34,746 bases of DNA from Gammaproteobacteria bacterium (GCA_028819775.1 JAPPKV010000029.1:1-34746), one strand, 5' to 3'; positions 1 through 7,954 are shown, counted from the first letter of the stretch. Program-made: numbers and translations. Notes: generated by a model from the sequence alone, not told the origin.

Positions 1-322
1 TCTGGTTCATGGCGATCATCTGGTGCTCGTAGTCGAAGTCCGAGATGGTGCGCAGACCGCGCACCACGAACCGTGTGTCCTTGGTGCGTGCGTAGTCGAC
101 CAGCAAGGTGTTGAATCCCTCTACTTCCACTCGCTCCCCGAATTCGGCCAGTGCCATCCGGCATAGTCCGATCCGTTCAGCCAAGTACGTCTCTGGATCC
201 TTGTCGGCCGAAGTGCCGACGGCGACGATGACCTTGTCGAACAGCCGCAGGGCACGTTCGACGATGTCCCGATGCCCGTTGGTGATCGGATTGAAGCTGC
301 CTGGGTAGACGACGCTCGTCAT
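1..322 (-). CDS. coaD: Phosphopantetheine adenylyltransferase, C-terminus cut by the window edge
   Basis: The minus strand from the ATG at 322 encodes MTSVVYPGSFNPITNGH, the nucleotidyltransferase N-terminus of CoaD with its T/HxGH-type nucleotide-binding site, followed by a long helix and the segment VRGLRTISDFDYEHQMIAMN typical of CoaD. The enzyme transfers AMP from ATP to 4'-phosphopantetheine, the penultimate step of coenzyme A synthesis in the cytoplasm. About 107 of the usual roughly 160 residues are present; the frame is open to position 1, so the truncation is due to the window and not a mutation. The gene follows rsmD in the same direction with an 89-bp gap, an arrangement common in bacteria. 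The identification is firm. Confidence 0.95.
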   Translation of the reverse strand, partial: MTSVVYPGSFNPITNGHRDIVERALRLFDKVIVAVGTSADKDPETYLAERIGLCRMALAEFGERVEVEGFNTLLVDYARTKDTRFVVRGLRTISDFDYEHQMIAMNQ

Positions 323-411
323 GTCGATACCGGCGGGGAAACGCTTTCGATGTTATGCGAAGCCTGGCAGCCTGTCGAACTTGGGCAGAGTTTGCGGCCA
401 AGCCCGGGGGA

Positions 412-984
412 CTATCGGCGCAGCAGGCCGTAGCGAACGGCGCCAGCCCTCGAATGGCGCCAGATTCTTAAATCCGACTCCGCAGCGGCGCCGTCCCAGT
501 CGAATGAATCGTCGGATTCGGCGTAGACGATGCCTTCCTCGGACAGGTGACCCGCTGCAGCCGCGACCGCCGCCCCGAGCAGGGGCGAATCGAACGGTGG
601 ATCGAGAAACACCACATCCCAGCGTCGATCCGAAGATTGGCGCTTGAGCCAATGTAGGGCGTCGTCGTGTTCGATGGCGGCGCCGGCGGCGGCGAGTCGC
701 GTCCGCTGCCGGACGAGATGTTCGATTGCATCGCCGCTGCTATCGACGAACGTGGCGTGACCGGCACCCCGCGACAATGCCTCGAACCCGAGAGCCCCGG
801 TCCCCGCAAAGAGATCGAGCACGCGTGCACCCGTCAGTTCCGCCCCGAGCCAATTGAACAGTGTGACCCGCGCACGGTCCGGCGTCGGCCTGATGGATGG
901 GCCGGCCACTTGTAGCTTTCGCCCCTTCCACTTACCGCCGATAATGCGGACTTGGGCGGGTCGGGTCGCATCCCTTCGAGACAT
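412..984 (-). CDS. rsmD: 16S rRNA (guanine966-N2)-methyltransferase
   Basis: RsmD methylates G966 of 16S rRNA during 30S assembly. The 190-residue product begins MSRRDATRPAQVRIIGGKWKGRKL, carries the family segment RPTPDRARVTLFNWL, the SAM-binding motif VLDLFAGTGALGFEALSRGA and the catalytic motif DVVFLDPPFDSPL. The reading frame stays open upstream to 1428, but that part is antisense to ftsY; ATG 984 gives the usual RsmD length and N-terminus. The gene is divergent from ftsY, as in many gammaproteobacteria, but the two starts are only about 10 bp apart, so the promoters must lie inside the neighbouring coding sequences or one start is mis-set. Confidence 0.95.
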   Translation of the reverse strand: MSRRDATRPAQVRIIGGKWKGRKLQVAGPSIRPTPDRARVTLFNWLGAELTGARVLDLFAGTGALGFEALSRGAGHATFVDSSGDAIEHLVRQRTRLAAAGAAIEHDDALHWLKRQSSDRRWDVVFLDPPFDSPLLGAAVAAAAGHLSEEGIVYAESDDSFDWDGAAAESDLRIWRHSRAGAVRYGLLRR

Positions 985-993
985 GGACGGATA

Positions 994-1956
994 GTGCTTA
1001 AAGGCAAGCGAAAACTCGACCCCGTAGACCCGGAAGGGTCCGCGTGGACGCGGCTTAGAGGCTCTCTCGCCAAGACACGTCGGCGGATTGCCGAGGGCGT
1101 CGGCGACCTGATCCTCGGCGAACGGGTGATTGACGCGGAGCTCTTGGACGAACTCGAGACGGCTTTGCTCGTGGCCGATGTGGGTGTCGACGCCACACGA
1201 CGGGCCATCGATGCGATCAAGGCCCGTGTCTCCCGTCGCGAATTGGGCAACGCAGGGCAACTGCGCGAGGCATTGGCCAGGGAACTCGTCGAGGTGCTCG
1301 CGCCCGTGGCGAAACGGTTCGAGGTGGGAGTCGAGCGTCCCTACGTCGTGCTGGTTGTCGGCGTCAATGGCGTCGGCAAGACCACCCTCATCGGCAAGCT
1401 CGCCAAGCGACTCGTCGGGGAGGGCCACGCCGTGCTTTTGGCGGCGGGTGACACCTTTCGCGCCGCGGCGGTCGAGCAGTTGAGCGATTGGGGCCGACGC
1501 AACGGTACGGCGGTCATCTCCCAGGGCAAGGGGGCCGACAGCGCGTCGGTGATCTACGACGCGATCGAGGCGGCCAAGGCGCGCGGCGTGGATGTCGTCC
1601 TTGCCGACACCGCCGGCCGGTTGCAGGCCAAGGCGGGGCTCATGGACGAGCTAAGGAAGATCAAGCGCGTGATGGGACGCTTGGAAGGGGGCGCACCCCA
1701 CGAGGTGCTCCTCGTGCTGGATGCGGGCGTGGGCCAGAATGCACTCTCGCAGGTCAGCGAGTTCGACAATGCCGTTGGCGTCAGTTCGCTGGCCGTCACG
1801 AAGCTGGATGGAACCGCCAAGGCTGGCATCGTCGTTGCCATCGCCGCGGCAACCGGGTTGCCGGTGCGCTTCATAGGCGTCGGCGAGGGCGCGGACGATC
1901 TTCAGGACTTCGAGGCCGAGGCGTTCGCGAACGCGCTGTTGGCGGACCTCGGCTAG
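994..1956 (+). CDS. ftsY: Signal recognition particle receptor FtsY (NG domain form)
   Basis: FtsY is the GTPase receptor that docks the SRP-ribosome complex at the inner membrane for co-translational insertion. The N domain (residues about 8-100) is followed by the G domain with the P-loop GVNGVGKTT (from residue 123), DTFRAAAVEQL, DTAGRLQAKAGLMDELRKIK and TKLDGTAKAGIV. Most FtsY proteins have GG where this has AG in the last motif. The acidic A domain seen in E. coli FtsY is absent; the protein starts just before the NG core. The start is uncertain: GTG 994 avoids overlap with rsmD, whereas a TTG at 952 would overlap it. It is followed after 14 nt by ftsE, the common ftsYEX order. Confidence 0.93.
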   Translation: MLKGKRKLDPVDPEGSAWTRLRGSLAKTRRRIAEGVGDLILGERVIDAELLDELETALLVADVGVDATRRAIDAIKARVSRRELGNAGQLREALARELVEVLAPVAKRFEVGVERPYVVLVVGVNGVGKTTLIGKLAKRLVGEGHAVLLAAGDTFRAAAVEQLSDWGRRNGTAVISQGKGADSASVIYDAIEAAKARGVDVVLADTAGRLQAKAGLMDELRKIKRVMGRLEGGAPHEVLLVLDAGVGQNALSQVSEFDNAVGVSSLAVTKLDGTAKAGIVVAIAAATGLPVRFIGVGEGADDLQDFEAEAFANALLADLG

Positions 1957-1970
1957 CGCTTCGACGGCGC

Positions 1971-2651
1971 ATGGGCATCGAATTTCAACACGTCGTAAAG
2001 CGCTTCGAGAACGGCACGGAAGCGCTGTCCGACGTGTCGGTGACGATTCCTCCTGGATCCCTGACCTTCCTGACCGGCCATTCGGGAGCGGGCAAGAGCA
2101 CGTTTCTCAACCTAGTGCTGCGGGCGGACAGGCCCACCCGCGGCAAAGTTCTCGTCAACGGCGTCGACATCGCGGGGCTTAAGCGACGGCATCTGCCGGT
2201 CTATCGGCGGCATCTCGGTGCCGTGTTCCAGGATGGTCAACTGCTCGACGGGCGCAGCATCTTCCACAACGTCGCGCTGCCACTCCACGTGGCGGGGATG
2301 CGGGCCCGGGACGTGGGGCGACGCGTTCGAGCGGCCCTCGAAAGCGTTGATCTACTCCGCAAGGCCGAGCTGCTGCCGGGGCAGCTTTCCGCAGGGGAAC
2401 GCCAACGCGTCGTGATTGCTCGCGCGGTGGTCAATCGTCCCAAGATCTTGTTGGCGGACGAGCCGACCGGCAATCTCGACCCGACATTGTCGAGAAGCAT
2501 CATGGCCCTGTTCCGCCGTTTTCACGATGTGGGTGTCACCGTGGTCGTCGCAAGCCACGATACCGAGTTGGTCGGTACGATGGGCAGTCGGGTCGTGGAG
2601 TTGGACCATGGCCGGGTTGTCGGTCAAGGAGAGACCAACGGAGATGACTAG
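1971..2651 (+). CDS. ftsE: Cell division ABC transporter-like ATPase FtsE
   Basis: FtsE is the ATPase of the FtsEX complex, which sits at the divisome and activates septal murein hydrolases rather than transporting a solute. The 226-residue protein has Walker A GHSGAGKST (from residue 36), the ABC signature LSAGERQRVVIARA, Walker B ILLADEPTGNLD and a switch histidine in VVASHD. The ATG at 1971 gives the family's usual N-terminus MGIEFQHVVKRF; the frame is open further upstream inside ftsY, but that is not used. The stop overlaps the ftsX start by 8 nt, so the two subunits are translationally coupled. Confidence 0.95.
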   Translation: MGIEFQHVVKRFENGTEALSDVSVTIPPGSLTFLTGHSGAGKSTFLNLVLRADRPTRGKVLVNGVDIAGLKRRHLPVYRRHLGAVFQDGQLLDGRSIFHNVALPLHVAGMRARDVGRRVRAALESVDLLRKAELLPGQLSAGERQRVVIARAVVNRPKILLADEPTGNLDPTLSRSIMALFRRFHDVGVTVVVASHDTELVGTMGSRVVELDHGRVVGQGETNGDD

Positions 2652-3594
2652 CCCGCGGGTATGGCCGGCCCAGGCGCGGCCTTGGCGCGCCTATTGGCGT
2701 GACCATGGGCGGGTCCTCCAAGACACGTTGGGCTACCTGTCGGGACGGTTCGCGACAACGCTGTGGGTCTGGCTGACCATCGGTGTCGCCTTGGCCGTGC
2801 CTGCCGCCCTCCATCTATTGGAAGCGAACCTGGTCCGGGCGGCGGGCCAGTGGCGCGAGAACCCCGGCTTTTCGGTGTATTTCAAGGCAGGTGTCGCGCT
2901 GGAAGGGCCCCAGGCCTTGGTCAAGCGGTTGGAGGCCATGGATGGCATCGAACGCGTCTGGCTCACGACACCCGACGCGGCCATTGCCGAGTTCCGCGAG
3001 TTGTCGGGCGTCAGCGATGCCCTGGAACTCTTGGACAACAATCCGTTGCCGGCCAGTGTTCGCGCCACCGTCACGACCGCCGTATCGCCGGCCGACCTCG
3101 CGGTCCTCGCCGAACAGGCGGCCGCGACCGACGGGGTGGAGGACGTTGTCGTGGAGCGAAGCTGGCTGGAACGGCTCGGGGCGGTCCGCGAGATCGTGAT
3201 CCGCCTCTATTGGTCGCTGACCGCGATTCTCGGACTCGGCGCCGTCCTGATCTCCGGCGCGACGGTTCGCCTGGCCATTGAAGCGCGCTTGGAGGAAGTC
3301 AAGGTGCTTACGCTGGTCGGCGCCGGCAGGGGATACGTGCGTCGGCCGTTTCTCTACCTGGGGGCCGCCTACGGATTGGGGGGCGCGGTTTTCGCGGCGA
3401 TGACGATCTCGGCGCTGCTGCTATTCCTCGAGGAGCCGCTCGTTCGGTTGTTCGGAAGCTACGGTAGAGACTTGGAGATTACCGGGTTCGACCCCATCTT
3501 CCACGCTATGCTCCTGGCAAGCGGTGGCGCCTTGGGGGTTGTCGGGGCGGTAGTTGCCTCAAGTCAACGCCTCAACCGCCTGAACGTAGCGTAG
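2644..3594 (+). CDS. ftsX: Cell division membrane protein FtsX
   Basis: This is the membrane partner of FtsE. The 316-residue protein has an N-terminal membrane helix (about residues 38-58), a periplasmic domain of about 130 residues that in this family contacts EnvC/murein hydrolase activators, and three C-terminal helices (about 188-212, 237-263 and 287-309). The start ATG 2644 lies inside the end of ftsE. The stop codon TAG at 3592-3594 is part of the sequence CGTAGGGGCGACCC, the end of a repeat that recurs at 24944 and 33707, so the extreme C-terminus may have been set by arrival of that repeat. Confidence 0.93.
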   Translation: MTSPRVWPAQARPWRAYWRDHGRVLQDTLGYLSGRFATTLWVWLTIGVALAVPAALHLLEANLVRAAGQWRENPGFSVYFKAGVALEGPQALVKRLEAMDGIERVWLTTPDAAIAEFRELSGVSDALELLDNNPLPASVRATVTTAVSPADLAVLAEQAAATDGVEDVVVERSWLERLGAVREIVIRLYWSLTAILGLGAVLISGATVRLAIEARLEEVKVLTLVGAGRGYVRRPFLYLGAAYGLGGAVFAAMTISALLLFLEEPLVRLFGSYGRDLEITGFDPIFHAMLLASGGALGVVGAVVASSQRLNRLNVA

Positions 3595-3627
3595 GGGCGA
3601 CCCTGGGGGCGACCCTTGCGGTCGCCC
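3590..3627 (+). repeat. Partial CGTAGGGG-family repeat with hairpin
   Basis: CGTAGGGGCGACCC at 3590-3603 matches the left ends of the elements at 24944 and 33707. It is followed by a second GGGCGACC (3607-3614) that pairs perfectly with GGTCGCCC (3620-3627) around a 5-nt loop. No right-hand CCCCTACG end is present before rpoH, so this looks like a shortened copy. It overlaps the ftsX stop and could act as a 3' hairpin for the ftsYEX transcript, though no T-run follows. Confidence 0.7.
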
Positions 3628-3633
3628 GCCGGG

Positions 3634-3660
3634 TTAGCACTCTCGGAACAAGAGTGCTAA
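3634..3660 (+). promoter_or_regulatory. CIRCE operator (HrcA site) overlapping the rpoH promoter
   Basis: TTAGCACTC (3634-3642), a 9-nt spacer, then GAGTGCTAA (3652-3660) is an exact match to the CIRCE consensus TTAGCACTC-N9-GAGTGCTAA bound by the HrcA repressor. A plausible sigma70 promoter is embedded in it: TTAGCA (3634-3639) as -35, an 18-nt spacer, and TAATAT (3658-3663) as -10, the usual geometry for CIRCE-controlled heat-shock promoters. The next gene downstream is rpoH, starting at 3740. HrcA itself is not in this window. Confidence 0.93.
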
Positions 3661-3739
3661 TATCCGGTCTAAGTGTTACCAAAGGTAGCGTTCGCGGCAT
3701 CGTGGATGACGTGGACCCGCCAGGTAACGGAGGGACGAT

Positions 3740-4606
3740 ATGAGCACCAACGTACTTTCCCTAGCGAGCCTGTCGCCGGGCCGCGACTTGGCAGCCTATA
3801 TCCAGACAATCAACGCGTTTCCGGTATTGAGCGCCGAGGAAGAACGTGCCTTGGCCGAGCGTTTCTACTACGACCACGATTTGGAGGCGGCACGGGAACT
3901 CGTGCTCTGCCACATGCGCTTCGTTGTGCATCTCGCACGCAGCTACGGCGGCTACGGGTTGTCCCAGGCCGACCTCATCCAGGAAGGCAATGTCGGTCTC
4001 ATGAAGGCCGTGCGGCGGTTCGATCCGGAAGTCGGCGTGCGATTGGTGTCCTTCGCCGTGCACTGGATCCGTGCCGAGATGCACGAGTTCATCCTTCGCA
4101 ACTGGCGCATCGTCAAGGTCGCGACCACCAAGGCGCAGCGCAAGCTCTTCTTCAACCTGCGTAGCAAGAAGAACAAACTCGGCTGGTTGAACGATGCCGA
4201 GACCCGGGCCATCGCCCACGATCTCGGCGTGCCACCCGCCACGGTCACGCAGATGGAGGGACGGCTCGCGTCCCGGGACGTCGCCTTCGACGGCCACCCC
4301 GACGACGATGCCGGGGAATCCCCCCCGGCACCCGCGTTCTACCTGGAAGACACGACGTCAGACCCGGTCGACATCGTCGCCGAGGAGGACGCCCAGCGAA
4401 CCGCGTCGGCACACTTGGCACAAGCCATCAAGACCTTGGACGAACGCAGCCGGGACATCGTCGAGTCGCGTTGGCTGCGCGACGACAAGGAAACCCTGAC
4501 TGCACTCGCGCACCGCTACGGCGTCTCGGCGGAGCGCATCCGTCAACTCGAGCAGAACGCGATGAAGAAGCTCCGCAAGCACATGGAGGTCGCCGAAGCG
4601 GCTTGA
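3740..4606 (+). CDS. rpoH: RNA polymerase heat-shock sigma factor sigma-32
   Basis: The 288-residue protein has sigma70-family regions in order: region 1.2 near the N-terminus ([19 protein letters not shown]), region 2 ([24 protein letters not shown] through [19 protein letters not shown]), the RpoH box QRKLFFNLR at residues 133-141 that distinguishes RpoH from RpoD/RpoS, and a C-terminal region 4 helix-turn-helix ([17 protein letters not shown]). GGAGGG at 3729-3734 is a strong ribosome binding site 5 nt before ATG 3740. Sigma-32 directs transcription of chaperone and protease genes. The promoter here overlaps a perfect CIRCE, so HrcA repression is the predicted control; an RNA thermometer in the 5' leader cannot be judged by eye. 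The stop overlaps the trmB TTG start. Confidence 0.97.
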   Translation: MSTNVLSLASLSPGRDLAAYIQTINAFPVLSAEEERALAERFYYDHDLEAARELVLCHMRFVVHLARSYGGYGLSQADLIQEGNVGLMKAVRRFDPEVGVRLVSFAVHWIRAEMHEFILRNWRIVKVATTKAQRKLFFNLRSKKNKLGWLNDAETRAIAHDLGVPPATVTQMEGRLASRDVAFDGHPDDDAGESPPAPAFYLEDTTSDPVDIVAEEDAQRTASAHLAQAIKTLDERSRDIVESRWLRDDKETLTALAHRYGVSAERIRQLEQNAMKKLRKHMEVAEAA

Positions 4607-5277
4607 CGCAGGCAGCCGCGCCACAAGCCTATCTTCGTCGCCGCGGACGACTGACGAGGGCGCAGGCCCGCGCACTCGACGAGCTGTCGGCTCGCTACCT
4701 GGTCGATCTTCCCGATACCGCGATTGGCGCGGCTTTCTGGCGGAAGGCTTTCGGACGCGACGGCCCGTTGGCCATCGAGACCTGTTTCGGCAACGGCGCC
4801 GCGTTGGCCGAATTCGCCGAAGCCCACCCGACCTGGAACTGCTTGGGCGTCGACGTCTACCGGCCCGGATTCGGTGCCCTTATGCTCGTCTGCGCGCGCG
4901 ACGAGATCGCCAACGTGCGCATCGCCGATACCGAGGTCTTGAGCCTTCTGCGCCGTCTCGAACCCGGGACGGTCCATCGTCTTAGCGCGTTCTTTCCGGA
5001 CCCCTGGCCGAAGAACCGTCATCATAAGCGGCGCCTCGTCAACATCGAATTCGCGGCGGCCGTGGCTGCCTGCCTTGAGGTCGACGGGAGCTTGCATCTG
5101 GCCACCGACTGGGAGGACTACGCGGCGCAGATGATCGAGGTCCTGAACGCCGAGCCGAGTCTTGAGGGTGGCGTGGTGTCGCGGCCCGAACGACCCGTGA
5201 CGCCTTTCGAAGCCAAGGGTATCGCCAGCGGGCGGCGCATATTGGACCTGGCATATCGACGGGTGGCCGAAGCCTGA
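4603..5277 (+). CDS. trmB: tRNA (guanine46-N7)-methyltransferase
   Basis: TrmB makes m7G46 in the tRNA variable loop. The 224-residue product shows the SAM-binding region [19 protein letters not shown] (the family more often has GxGxG here), [13 protein letters not shown], and the signature [17 protein letters not shown], with the C-terminal TPFEAKG that shapes the active site. No ATG is available near the expected start; TTG 4603 overlaps the rpoH stop as TTGA, giving the right length and N-terminus. GGAGGT at 4585-4590 is 12 nt upstream. The overlap implies co-transcription and translational coupling with rpoH. The DUF2799 gene follows after 6 nt. Confidence 0.93.
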   Translation: MTQAAAPQAYLRRRGRLTRAQARALDELSARYLVDLPDTAIGAAFWRKAFGRDGPLAIETCFGNGAALAEFAEAHPTWNCLGVDVYRPGFGALMLVCARDEIANVRIADTEVLSLLRRLEPGTVHRLSAFFPDPWPKNRHHKRRLVNIEFAAAVAACLEVDGSLHLATDWEDYAAQMIEVLNAEPSLEGGVVSRPERPVTPFEAKGIASGRRILDLAYRRVAEA

Positions 5278-5283
5278 TCTGCT

Positions 5284-6024
5284 ATGGTGGCTGATGTGAA
5301 TGCACGCCTTGAGTCCGGTCACTCGGCGGCCCCGCTGGGCCTTGCCCTGTCGGGGCTGGCCGTCGCGGCGATGGTCTTGGTATTCGCCTTGCAGAGCTGC
5401 GCGACCTTGTCGGAGGAAGACTGCCTAACTGTTGACTGGGGCGTGCTCGGCGAGACCGATGGGCAATTGGGACGACCGGTGGCCGAACTCAACCGCTACC
5501 GGCGTGACTGTGCGGAATACGGTGTTGTCCCCGACACTCTGGCCTACACCGAAGGGCGGAACCGGGGCCTCGCCGTGTACTGCACCGAGAGCAACGGCTA
5601 TCGCGAAGGCCGCAACGGCGCCCCAGACCGACTGGTCTGTCCCGGGGTGCTCGAGCCGGGGTTCCGCCGGGGCTACGACTTGGGACGCGCCGTCCATGTG
5701 TCGCTGACGGAACTCCGCGCCAGCAACGACGCTATTGGGTCCGCGCGAGCCGAAATCGAGCAACTCGAGTCCGACATCGCGGACCATAGGGAGTCTATTC
5801 GCTCGGACGATCTCGACGACGAGGAACGGAAGGCTCTGAATGACGAGATCAATTCCATGGAACGGCGCATCAAGGAGCTTGAGAGGGACGTCCGAATCCA
5901 GGTCGCCGGATTGGCGATTTCGATCGCGCAATACCAAGCCGCTGTCGGCGCAGCGCGACGGGACGGGTACGACGAACCCATGGAAATGGAACTGCTGCAA
6001 GCGCTTCGGCGACTTGTGGAGTGA
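5284..6024 (+). CDS. DUF2799 lipoprotein with C-terminal coiled coil
   Basis: A 246-residue protein of unknown function. A hydrophobic segment (about residues 18-36) ends in LQSC, an acceptable lipobox placing the lipidated Cys at residue 39, so it is probably a lipoprotein exposed to the periplasm. The following part matches the DUF2799 pattern: DWGVLGETDGQLGRP, a conserved RDCAEYGVVPD, AYTEGRNRGLAVYCTESNGY, and FRRGYDLG. The last 100 residues are a charged heptad-like coiled coil (from about ASNDAIGSARAEIEQLES to the end). The N-terminus has no Lys/Arg cluster directly before the hydrophobic stretch, so the signal is not textbook. It lies 6 nt after trmB and is probably read from the same transcript. 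Confidence 0.8.
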   Translation: MVADVNARLESGHSAAPLGLALSGLAVAAMVLVFALQSCATLSEEDCLTVDWGVLGETDGQLGRPVAELNRYRRDCAEYGVVPDTLAYTEGRNRGLAVYCTESNGYREGRNGAPDRLVCPGVLEPGFRRGYDLGRAVHVSLTELRASNDAIGSARAEIEQLESDIADHRESIRSDDLDDEERKALNDEINSMERRIKELERDVRIQVAGLAISIAQYQAAVGAARRDGYDEPMEMELLQALRRLVE

Positions 6025-6051
6025 GCGTCGCCGCACCGTCGGTCCCGTCGG

Positions 6052-6080
6052 TTGACGGGGGATAGTTCGCCAATTATTGT
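6052..6080 (+). promoter_or_regulatory. Predicted promoter of the DUF4143 ATPase gene
   Basis: TTGACG (6052-6057) and TATTGT (6075-6080) are separated by 17 nt, matching sigma70 -35 (5/6) and -10 (4/6) hexamers. The -10 lies inside the left arm of the inverted repeat at 6071-6122. The local sequence is strikingly AT-rich for this genome. Confidence 0.5.
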
Positions 6081-6122
6081 TGAATATCGACGAATAAAAC
6101 GACGATATGCAACAATTAATTG
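6071..6122. promoter_or_regulatory. Inverted repeat covering the -10 box and start codon of the DUF4143 gene
   Basis: The left arm 6071-6089 (CAATTATTGTTGAATATCG) and the right arm 6103-6122, read in reverse complement (CAATTAATTGTTGCATATCG), match except for one single-base gap and one substitution, around a 13-nt centre. The right arm contains the ATG at 6107. No Shine-Dalgarno sequence precedes the ATG. The repeat could be an operator for autoregulation, or a hairpin in the mRNA that hides the start codon. Confidence 0.75.
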
Positions 6123-7288
6123 ACCGGAGCGACTTGCTGGCCAAGGTTTCGAGCGGGCTGCACGAAGCTCCCGTCGTCGCCTTGCTTGGAGCCCGTCAGG
6201 TTGGCAAGACGACGTTGGCGCAGCGGTTGGTAGCGTCATGGCAGGGACCGTCGAGGGTCCTTGATCTGGAAGTCTCGGCGGTACGGCAGGCGTTGACGCA
6301 GACGCCCGAGGCAATACTGCGCGGCAATACCGGCTTGGTGGTGATTGACGAGGTGCAACGCATGCCGACACTGTTCGAGGTGTTGCGCCCGATCTGTGAC
6401 GACCGTGAGCGCAAGGCCGTGTTCTTGCTCCTCGGCAGCGCTTCTCTGGATTTGGTCAAGGGTGTTTCGGAGACATTGGCGGGTAGGATCCTGTTTGTCG
6501 ATGTACCTGGGTTTTCCCTCGCCGAGGTGGGCAAAGAGCACCAGCAGCGACTCTGGATGCGTGGCGGTTTCCCGCGTGCGTGGCTGGCCTCCTCCCCTTC
6601 AGCTTGGACCCGGTGGATGCAGTCGTTCACGCAGACGTTCCTGGAGCGGGACATCCCCGGCCTCGGGTCACGGGTGTCGTCAGCTGCGATTGGGCGGTTC
6701 TGGCGCATGCTCGCGCACTTTCACGGCCAGGTATGGAACGCCGCCGAATTGGGCCGCTCCATGGATGCTGGCCCGGCGGCGGTCAACCACTACCGAGACC
6801 TTCTTTCGGGTACGTTCATGGTTCGCGTCCTGCCGCCTTGGTTCGAGAACCTCGGCAAGCGGCTTGTCAAATCGCCGAAGATCTATCTCCGGGACAGCGG
6901 CGTGTTGCACTACCTCTTAGGCTTGGAGGATCCGGCCGAGCTGCCTGTGCACCCGCGTTACGGCGCGAGTTGGGAAGGCTTCGCGCTGCAGCAGACACTG
7001 ATCGCCCATGGTGACCGCGACGCGTATTTCTATGCCACGCAGCGAGGTGCCGAACTCGATCTGCTGCTGCTGCGTCGCGGCGGACGCTGGGGTTTCGAGT
7101 TCAAGTGCACGGATGCGCCCAAAACGACCAAGGCCATGCACACCACCAAGGCCGACCTCGGGCTTCGGCATCTTTGGGTCGTGTATCCCGGGGCGGTACG
7201 CTATCCGCTGACGGACGGGATTACCGCGTTGCCGCTCGGAGACGTGTCCTCGATCTCGTTTGCCTCCGCAAGGAAGGCGCGAGGCTGA
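6107..7288 (+). CDS. AAA+ ATPase with C-terminal DUF4143 nuclease-like domain
   Basis: A 393-residue protein of the AAA_14/DUF4143 type. The N-terminal ATPase domain has Walker A GARQVGKT (residues 28-35), Walker B LVVIDE (77-82) and a sensor-like LLLGSASLDLVKG. After the family segment FVDVPGFSLAEV comes a winged-helix-like middle part (SAAIGRFWRMLAHFHGQVWNAAELG). The C-terminal domain has E316-L-D318 and E331-F-K333 in GFEFKC, the D...ExK spacing of restriction-endonuclease-like folds, which DUF4143 domains resemble. The family is widespread, patchily distributed and without an agreed function. Its promoter and start codon sit in an inverted repeat, suggesting self-control. It begins the accessory patch between the DUF2799 gene and hemW. 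Confidence 0.88.
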   Translation: MQQLIDRSDLLAKVSSGLHEAPVVALLGARQVGKTTLAQRLVASWQGPSRVLDLEVSAVRQALTQTPEAILRGNTGLVVIDEVQRMPTLFEVLRPICDDRERKAVFLLLGSASLDLVKGVSETLAGRILFVDVPGFSLAEVGKEHQQRLWMRGGFPRAWLASSPSAWTRWMQSFTQTFLERDIPGLGSRVSSAAIGRFWRMLAHFHGQVWNAAELGRSMDAGPAAVNHYRDLLSGTFMVRVLPPWFENLGKRLVKSPKIYLRDSGVLHYLLGLEDPAELPVHPRYGASWEGFALQQTLIAHGDRDAYFYATQRGAELDLLLLRRGGRWGFEFKCTDAPKTTKAMHTTKADLGLRHLWVVYPGAVRYPLTDGITALPLGDVSSISFASARKARG

Positions 7289-7570
7289 TGTTGACCCATC
7301 AGGGACGATGGTGATAAGAAGCCGATACTTGCCTGTTTGGTCCAGCCCGCCGCTACATTGACACCCCTGACTGGCTTGTCAGGGCATCTTGGTGGTCACG
7401 CCCATGCTGACCACGGCGGGCCGCACGACCCCGATGCGATCGTCGTCGCCACGCGGACCAGCGGCACCTTGACCATGAGCAGGGAGGCCGCAGAGGAACT
7501 CTTCGGAAGAGGCCAGCGGGCAGGGTTGGTCAGGGAGACGCCCGAGGCTCCCGGGGAGGATGGCGCGGAG

Positions 7571-7954
7571 ATGACCGATTTCGAACTTGCCGCCCTGGTC
7601 GCCGAAGCTTTCGACAATGCCGTCGAGGAGGTGGAGGAAAAGGTCGAGCGAATGGAAGACTGCGTCCGCAAACGCGGGCTTACGAGCAAACAGCGAACGG
7701 ACACCTCCAACCATCAGATCATTTTCGACACAGAAACGGAGGCGCGGTACGACAACGGGACGTACTACTCTGTCTACAACCCTTTCGACGTCAGATCCAC
7801 TAGCAATCGCTACGACATGGCGGTCCACGAGAACGCTCACCACGTATACCACGCCAATACCGGCCGCCATTCGCGTCACCATCCCGAAGATTGGGAGACC
7901 ATTGAAGACAACATCAGCTTCAACGCCAGTAGGTTTTGTAGAGGTGGCGGGTAG
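7571..7954 (+). CDS. Small zincin-like protein of unknown family (HExxH)
   Basis: I do not recognise this protein. From ATG 7571, preceded by GGGGAGG at 7554-7560, it is 127 residues: an acidic helical N-terminus (DNAVEEVEEKVERMED), then a Tyr/Asn-rich region and AVHENAHHVYH. H86-E-N-A-H90 fits the zinc-binding HExxH motif, and E109-T-I-E-D113 lies 18 residues after H90, close to the spacing and form of the third ligand in thermolysin-type gluzincins (ExxxD). The frame is open upstream to 7295; alternative starts are ATG 7475 and TTG 7337, which would add a His/Gly-rich stretch, but neither has a ribosome binding site. Otherwise nothing is seen in 7289-7570. No signal peptide is visible. The stop overlaps the next gene by 11 nt. 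Zinc protease activity is an inference from motif spacing alone. Confidence 0.6.
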   Translation: MTDFELAALVAEAFDNAVEEVEEKVERMEDCVRKRGLTSKQRTDTSNHQIIFDTETEARYDNGTYYSVYNPFDVRSTSNRYDMAVHENAHHVYHANTGRHSRHHPEDWETIEDNISFNASRFCRGGG

